Of a stretch of DNA of 10,819 nucleotides, positions 7,401 to 10,819 are shown in pieces (position 1 is the stretch's first letter; each line of letters starts with the position of its first letter). The position numbers were made by a program, and so were the translations under genes. The stretch covers positions 1 to 10,819 of the forward strand of contig CATILC010000223.1 of the NCBI GenBank assembly GCA_949516455.1, written 5' to 3'. The DNA is from Flavobacteriia bacterium. GTDB taxonomy: Bacteria; Bacteroidota; Bacteroidia; Flavobacteriales; Schleiferiaceae. The notes beneath the pieces are model-generated. The model saw only the letters and a program-made list of their open reading frames with translations. It did no database searches and was not told the origin of the DNA.

Positions 7401-8188
7401 CCACAGGAAACGCCATTGTGGATCAAGTCACCGTGATGCTGGTGGATGGACCTCAACGCGTCAACCTGAACCTCTCGGTTCCCGGCCCCGGCGACTACAG
7501 CCTTGGCGCCTCGCTGACCAATGCAGCGGCTGTCTACAGAAACAGCAACGGAGCGAACTATCCGTATACGGTGAATGGTCTGATCGACATCAGCAGCTCC
7601 TCCGCCACCACGAACCCAACGGGTTATTACTACTACCTATACGATCTGGAAGTACAGGAGAAGGCCTGCTATTCGGACTTTGACACTCTTGATATTCGTC
7701 CCGCCACCGCCGATTTCTCCTTTACCGGAAACGGCAGTGCCATCAGTTTCCAAGATCTGTCCACCGGGGCGACCGATTGGAACTGGGATTTCGGGGACGG
7801 CAATACATCCACTCTTCAAAACCCTGTGCACACCTATGCATCTTCTGGAAACTATTTGGTACGCCTGAGTGTGAATGGCGGAGCCTGCACCTATTCACTC
7901 AGCATCGATGTGGCCCTTTCTGCCGGGGAGCAGGACATGACGCAACAGATCACTCTTCTTCCCAATCCGGCCGCTGGCAATTGTCTCCTGCAATGGGAAA
8001 GGCCGACTGAGGCTCCTGGGCGCGTTCGTGTCCTCAGTGCAAGCGGACAGCTCATTTGGGATACGGAAACACCAAGTGGAGCAAGCTCTGTGGCGGTTCC
8101 GTCTCGCGACTGGGCCGAAGGCATCTACCTGATCCACTTCCAGAGTGCAGATATGAAACAGGTCTTGCGTTTGGTCAAGAACAGATGA
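4460..8188 (+). CDS. Secreted M36 (fungalysin-type) zinc metallopeptidase with PA, two PKD domains and T9SS sorting domain
   Basis: A 1242-residue extracellular protease. Residues 1-18 are a signal peptide ending in ATA, cut before QVDQ. An FTP/propeptide region follows (about 25-200), then the N-terminal part of the M36 catalytic domain (about 260-400, with NNMMHDIWYHYGFDEAAGNF at 335-354). A protease-associated (PA) domain is inserted at about 445-545. The zinc motif HEYGH is at 564-568, and the third ligand is probably Glu592 in GEGWSDW. Two PKD domains carry WLWDFGDG (807-814) and WNWDFGDG (1107-1114), separated by about 230 residues of unassigned beta-rich sequence. The last ~80 residues (LLPNPAAG near 1166, GIYLIHF near 1221, basic end KNR) match a type A T9SS C-terminal sorting domain. 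The PA-inserted M36 layout is common in Flavobacteriia. It likely digests environmental protein to peptides. It stands alone, divergent from the catabolic genes, and a terminator follows. Confidence 0.95.
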   Translation: MKFPYSFALLFSAFCATAQVDQNTLDQLKEELLSDQVFDEYDLSDLVITDVVPSKASGLIHYYAQQRIQGIPIHGAVLNFSMKDQELLVRGNRFVSGLGAQELVQSPQMNAEEALNRSLAYLNIQTKAKSSELVPLEDFRWEWRDTDMFDEGIPAQLKYWKTGDGLELIWEIAIEPHGSEHWWVLRWSAQSGRLLDQQDLVLFCDFDREGHSYEGHEQENTEAVQHQLLPILPAQYNVFPLPVESPSHGNRSMVIDPSDSLASPFGWHDDDGQNGAEYTITRGNNVYAYEDENDANQPGFSPDGTAQLNFDFPYATTNTVAANQSAAITNLFYMNNMMHDIWYHYGFDEAAGNFQNNNYGRGGTAGDYVLAEAMDGGGTSNANFATPPDGSNPRMQMYLWGSGGGGGGATFTVNSPTGIAGTYTATAATFGPGLPATPLTADVVLAIDNTAPVNDGCEPLTNGSALSGKIALIDRGSCTFVSKVEAAENAGAVAAVIVNNVPGNPISMGGNGFNIGIPSVMISQADGNLIKTELANGAVNVTLGSTSGSFVAPDGDFDNGIIAHEYGHGISIRISGGPSNSFCLDNAEQMGEGWSDWFGLMLTMEPGDQGSDIRGIGTYAVGQSTTGGGIRPAPYSTDFNINPYTYGNSNDANISVPHGVGFIFATVLWDLNWALINQYGGTPDPDLYSGSGGNNIAMQLVIEALKLQPCNPGMIDGRDAILAADQALYGGIHRCLIWDVFANRGFGFSANQGSSASRSDQVEAFDLPTFCLVPTTPPTASFNAAAVSSCDLEFNFTDNSTNVPQNWLWDFGDGTSSTLQNPSHTYPASGTYTVKLVVSNTIGSDSTTQTVSIVLPAAPTVDELNACSGDSVLATAIGNGSIEWLDLSGNLVATGDTLNLPPLSGPASYLLRDNVTAPPAQVGPLDNSIGAGGYHGTGYHGALNFTAVQGCEILSAWVDADGPGIRSFIVGSGFNTNGATPTGNAIVDQVTVMLVDGPQRVNLNLSVPGPGDYSLGASLTNAAAVYRNSNGANYPYTVNGLIDISSSSATTNPTGYYYYLYDLEVQEKACYSDFDTLDIRPATADFSFTGNGSAISFQDLSTGATDWNWDFGDGNTSTLQNPVHTYASSGNYLVRLSVNGGACTYSLSIDVALSAGEQDMTQQITLLPNPAAGNCLLQWERPTEAPGRVRVLSASGQLIWDTETPSGASSVAVPSRDWAEGIYLIHFQSADMKQVLRLVKNR

Positions 8189-8192
8189 ATTT

Positions 8193-8212
8193 GAGGTCGT
8201 ATTAATGACCTC
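8193..8212 (+). repeat. Small inverted repeat just after the protease stop
   Basis: The arms GAGGTC (8193-8198) and GACCTC (8207-8212) enclose eight bases. The hairpin starts 5 bases after the stop codon and directly precedes the main terminator. It may protect the mRNA 3' end or take part in termination. It has no T-run of its own. Confidence 0.4.
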
Positions 8213-8219
8213 TTGGATC

Positions 8220-8244
8220 AGCCAGCCTTTGGGCTGGCTTTTTT
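8220..8244 (+). terminator. Rho-independent terminator of the protease gene
   Basis: A perfect 8-bp stem, AGCCAGCC (8220-8227) with GGCTGGCT (8232-8239), has a TTTG loop and is followed by a T-run to 8244. It lies 32 bases after the protease stop codon. Confidence 0.9.
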
Positions 8245-8380
8245 ATGCGTGGCGCTTCATTCCTTCCATCTGAAAAAAAGAGAAAACCCTGCATTGATCT
8301 GCTGCATGGATGGTGCATTCCTTTTCGTTTTGGCAGTTTGAAATTTTGCTTTCCTTTTTTATTCTAAATCATCTCACAAC
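8245..8380. other. Intergenic stretch before the pseudogene
   Basis: An AT-rich stretch with several T-runs and no gene. It would be the former 5' leader and promoter region of the decayed gene starting at 8381. I saw no complete TTTG/TAnnTTTG promoter in it, which would fit decay of the promoter as well. Confidence 0.4.
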
Positions 8381-8775
8381 ATGTCGTACTGAGAAGAAAA
8401 AGTCCTCTCCCTGAGCGGAGCCGATCTTCGAAACGCCAACGAACAATATCTAAGAAAACTCAGTCGCACCGCCATGGAAGGGGGCATGCACGGCTTGTGC
8501 TTCAGCCCGTATGAGTAAGGCCAAAAGCCAGGAGATGTCCTCAGTGCCGATCAGATCCGTCGAAGACTCGAATTGATCCGTCCATACACTTCCTGGTTGT
8601 GCTCGGTAGGGAAATGGGCTTCAAGACGCTTGTTGGCTGCTGGCTATCCCAGTCAGGGAAGCGACCTCGGAGCCGCACATTCCTCCTTTGAAAAACTGTG
8701 CGAGACGAACTGAGCTAAAAGCAGCACTTCATCTACAACACTTTCATCGTCGGCCTGATTTGTTTTTCACAATAG
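8381..8775 (+). pseudogene. Decayed glycoside hydrolase (GH17-like beta-glucan hydrolase) remnant
   Basis: From the ATG at 8381 the frame reads MSY, a stop (TGA, 8390-8392), then a convincing protein stretch ending EGGMHGLCFSPYE. A second stop (TAA, 8516-8518) stands where the family usually has Glu, and the frame continues GQKPGDVLSADQIRRRLELI and RPYTSW (to 8596). Homologous sequence then resumes in the +2 frame as REMGFKTLVGCWLS (8608-8649). The segment expected between, something like V-R-S-F-S-C..GNE, is missing, so a deletion with frameshift lies near 8597-8608. The HGLCFSPYE-GQKPGD...RPYT.W...EMG.KTLVG order recalls bacterial GH17 glycosyl hydrolases (exo-beta-1,3-glucanase-like) from memory of the family. 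Only the N-terminal part survives and no catalytic residues are left. A short hydrophobic frame at 8722-8775 may be its tail or chance. Being a pseudogene is more certain than the family. Confidence 0.6.
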
Positions 8776-8789
8776 GCATCGCAACGGGC

Positions 8790-8815
8790 AAAAAAAAACC
8801 GGCCAGCAGCCGGTT
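8790..8815 (-). terminator. Rho-independent terminator of the unrecognised secreted-protein gene
   Basis: On the minus strand, AACCGGC (8815-8809), a five-base loop and GCCGGTT (8803-8797) are followed by a T-run (A-run at 8790-8798 on the plus strand). It begins 22 bases after the stop codon at 8838. Confidence 0.9.
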
Positions 8816-8837
8816 CATTGCGATAAAAGGATCCAGC

Positions 8838-9971
8838 CTACTGGTCCACGAATCTCTTCAGCCACTTGTCGTAGGCCGCTTGATACTCCGCGGGATTCTT
8901 GTGCGATTTCCTGGAAGGCCGCCCGTTGTGATTCCCAGCATGCGCCTCGCTTAGGATCTCACGGGTAGCAATGTGCTTGTCGACGAATCTGGACAGATAA
9001 TGGCGTCTCCCCTCCAGGTCGGCAAAGTCCAGTCCGATGGCCTTCTCTCCTTTGTAATTAACGTCGATGGAGAAGATCGAGCCATTGTTTTCCACCAGAT
9101 ACAGATCGGAAATGCAGACAATGGTATCGTTCTCCCACTTCAGCGTGGTACGGTATCCGCTGTGGCCATAGACCGTGCGGTGTTCGATCTGCTTTTGGTG
9201 CAGATACGCGCTGTCCCCTTCAGAGCGCTCGAACATGGCTCCTTCCACATAATCTGGAAGGTGCACCCGATCGTACATATTCATATAGGCTCCAGAGTTG
9301 TCGAGGCTGTCGCAGATGACCTCATAGCGCAGTTTGGCTCTTTTGTACTCCTCCTTTGATTCGAAATTCTTTTTGCTGGGTTTCTCGCTGTTGGCATAGA
9401 TCTCTTTGAGCTCTTCGATGCGCACATTGTATTCCGCCACCTCGATGTGGTCGAGCACGGAATAATGCCGATAATTGAAGGATGGCCAGTTGGAGACGAT
9501 CTTGGTGACCACGCCATTGTAGGCCGTATTCACCAATGGTTTTTCTTCCTCAAATTCAAAAAGAGAAGGATGGGGCAGAATAGCCTTCTCCACATAGGCC
9601 AAAAAGCCCTGCAGCATCATGCCTCCATAGCCCTTGTGCTTGATGCTGTACTTCAACAGCTTCTCTTTTCCGTACTGATGGGCCTTGATCGGGTTCTTGG
9701 CCACCATCAGAGCCATTTTTGCAGCAGCAATGGCTTTGTCCTTGTCTTTTTTGTCTTTGTACACACCGCTCTCGATCTCCTGATTGATGCGATTCATCTC
9801 CTCCTTCATGTTCTGCCGCCCAAGATCCCCGAATTTCGCTGTGGCATAGGTCAGGCGTACCTCGCCGGAATCCGAAGGCTCGGCAGTTCCTGTGCCCTTT
9901 CCGTAAAAATCCGAATACTGCGCCCATAAGGCCAGCGGCGCCAACAAAACGAGAGTGAAAAGATGCTTCAT
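8838..9971 (-). CDS. Secreted protein of unknown function (377 residues)
   Basis: I do not recognise this protein. The ATG at 9971 is chosen because it begins an obvious signal peptide, MKHLFTLVLLAPLALWAQ, probably cleaved near residue 17-18. Upstream in-frame ATGs at 10019 and 9983 would place charged and polar residues before it. The mature part starts YSDFYGKGTG. It then has a lysine/glutamate-rich, probably helical stretch at about 55-105 (KDKKDKDKAIAAAKMALMVA), a middle rich in Tyr, Trp and charged residues, and a basic C-terminus (RKSHKNP near 355). There are no lipobox, membrane helix or T9SS sorting domain, so it is probably periplasmic. Only one cysteine is evident in the mature chain. 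It has its own promoter and terminator, so it is a single-gene unit. Confidence refers to it being a real gene. Confidence 0.8.
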   Translation of the reverse strand: MKHLFTLVLLAPLALWAQYSDFYGKGTGTAEPSDSGEVRLTYATAKFGDLGRQNMKEEMNRINQEIESGVYKDKKDKDKAIAAAKMALMVAKNPIKAHQYGKEKLLKYSIKHKGYGGMMLQGFLAYVEKAILPHPSLFEFEEEKPLVNTAYNGVVTKIVSNWPSFNYRHYSVLDHIEVAEYNVRIEELKEIYANSEKPSKKNFESKEEYKRAKLRYEVICDSLDNSGAYMNMYDRVHLPDYVEGAMFERSEGDSAYLHQKQIEHRTVYGHSGYRTTLKWENDTIVCISDLYLVENNGSIFSIDVNYKGEKAIGLDFADLEGRRHYLSRFVDKHIATREILSEAHAGNHNGRPSRKSHKNPAEYQAAYDKWLKRFVDQ

Positions 9972-10053
9972 ATCAAGAGCCATTGTACGTGCTGGGGACG
10001 ACAGGTGTTTTGGCACCATTTATCTCCGCACGTTGCAGAGTTTCAGTTGAGTG

Positions 10054-10084
10054 TAAAACTACTGCATTCAAGCAACGGAACAAA
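10054..10084 (-). promoter_or_regulatory. Bacteroidota-type promoter for the unrecognised secreted-protein gene
   Basis: On the minus strand, TTTG at 10084-10081 is followed by exactly 19 bases and then TAGTTTTA at 10061-10054. This is the TAnnTTTG element with one mismatch at the last base. Transcription from it would give a leader of about 75 bases before the ATG at 9971. Confidence 0.5.
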
Positions 10085-10164
10085 AGCCTGCCTGCCGACA
10101 AGCGCCAAGTCTTTTTGAACGAACAATTCGCTTTCATTGCCTTTGCCCTCGCTCACTTGGCCAT

Positions 10165-10819
10165 TCAGCTGCTCTTTCCCTGAGATCCCGAAAGAATGCT
10201 TCCATTGTCCACGATGGTACAACCGGCAGGGGCCATCTTGGCATATTTGATCATGGTTTGCGCTACGGCTGAAGCGTGTACCGCTTTCACATTGGCGGGC
10301 AAAAGAAAGGACAATCGCTGCATGAAGAGCTGAGCCATTCGTTCACCCGGTCTGAAAACACGGCGCTTTCCCAAGAGCAGGGATGGCTGCATGATCACCA
10401 GCGAGGGCAACCCAAGAGCCGCTGCGTCCTCTTCGATCTCGCCCTTAAGGCGCAGGTAGAAATTCGAACTCCGTGCATTGGCGCCGCCCGAGGAAACGAA
10501 CGAAAAACATGCGGCTTCTTTTTTCAGACAGGCCTGCGCTGCAGACAGCGTGATGGCGTGATCGATCTTCCGGTAAGCGTCCCGGTCTCCTTTGACCTGC
10601 GCTTGTGTGGTGCCAATACACGAAAAGACCAGTGCACCTCTCTCAACGACCCCTTCCATCTGCTCCGTGCTGCCCAGCTCGATCACCCGCTCCTCCAGTT
10701 TGGGCAGGCTCACGTTCAAAGGACGACGTGTGACGATCCGTACGGACTCCACTTCCGGATCGGCCGAAAGCAATCGGATGAGCTCCGTGCCGATCAAGCC
10801 GCTCGCACCCAATACGATC
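10165..10819 (-). CDS. NAD(P)-binding short-chain dehydrogenase-like protein (TIP30/HTATIP2-like), N-terminus outside window
   Basis: The frame is open from the window edge to the TGA at 10165-10167, giving 217 visible residues. The first visible residues, I-V-L then GASGLIGTEL, form the beta-strand and glycine-rich loop (GxxGxxG) of a Rossmann fold, so only a few N-terminal residues are missing. Further marks are VTRRP, which would contact the NADP phosphate, then VFSCIGTTQ, SFVSSGGAN and a YxxxK pair (YLRLK, about residue 119 counted from the glycine loop). These are typical of extended/atypical SDRs in the NmrA/TIP30-like group. The length (about 215-220) suits TIP30-like oxidoreductases of bacteria. 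The substrate is unknown. The next gene, about 190 bases downstream, has its own promoter, so the two are not clearly an operon. Confidence 0.82.
   Translation of the reverse strand, partial: IVLGASGLIGTELIRLLSADPEVESVRIVTRRPLNVSLPKLEERVIELGSTEQMEGVVERGALVFSCIGTTQAQVKGDRDAYRKIDHAITLSAAQACLKKEAACFSFVSSGGANARSSNFYLRLKGEIEEDAAALGLPSLVIMQPSLLLGKRRVFRPGERMAQLFMQRLSFLLPANVKAVHASAVAQTMIKYAKMAPAGCTIVDNGSILSGSQGKSS

Noticed and set aside
8390..8518. Stop-codon recoding (TGA/TAA read-through) of the GH17-like gene
   Set aside because: Two different stops plus a frameshift and deletion are far better explained by gene decay.
9983..10183. 66-codon plus-strand frame upstream of the unknown secreted gene
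   Set aside because: It overlaps the opposite-strand promoter and leader and the end of the SDR-like gene, with no supporting features.

Overview
The window looks like a piece of a Bacteroidota (Flavobacteriia-like) chromosome of intermediate GC content. The evidence is: a long secreted M36 protease with PKD domains and a C-terminal domain that looks like a type IX secretion (T9SS) sorting signal; a second secreted protein with tandem carbohydrate-binding-like domains; and promoters of the Bacteroidota type (TTTG, 19-base spacer, TAnnTTTG) upstream of two minus-strand genes. No tRNA, rRNA, CRISPR array, insertion sequence or phage gene was seen.

Layout. (1) 1-569, minus: the N-terminal part of a secreted protein built from repeated ~118-residue modules. 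Its promoter is at 600-630, with a 17-base palindrome at the -33 element. (2) 865-4343, minus: four genes in one direction. In transcription order these are a DDAH/arginine-deiminase-like enzyme, an overlapping CtlX-type citrulline hydrolase, 3-hydroxyanthranilate 3,4-dioxygenase and aminocarboxymuconate-semialdehyde decarboxylase (ACMSD). The first two are translationally coupled and probably process arginine-type guanidino/ureido compounds. The last two are consecutive steps of tryptophan/kynurenine ring breakdown. A 16-base palindrome lies in the 63-base gap between the pairs, so they may be separate transcription units. (3) 4460-8188, plus: the M36 metallopeptidase, divergent from the catabolic genes and closed by a strong terminator. 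(4) 8381-about 8775, plus: a decayed gene whose remains read like a bacterial GH17-type beta-glucan hydrolase. (5) 8838-9971, minus: an unrecognised secreted protein of 377 residues with its own promoter and terminator. (6) 10165-10819, minus: a short-chain-dehydrogenase-like NAD(P)-binding protein (TIP30/HTATIP2-like), cut by the window edge.

As a whole this is the genome of a heterotroph that degrades polymers and amino acids. It secretes a protease and glycan-binding proteins through T9SS, and it breaks down arginine- and tryptophan-derived compounds in the cytoplasm. I found no clear evidence of a wholly new system. The most informative oddities are the GH17-like pseudogene, the pairing of guanidino-modifying enzymes with kynurenine genes, the two palindromes near promoters or starts, and the unrecognised secreted protein.
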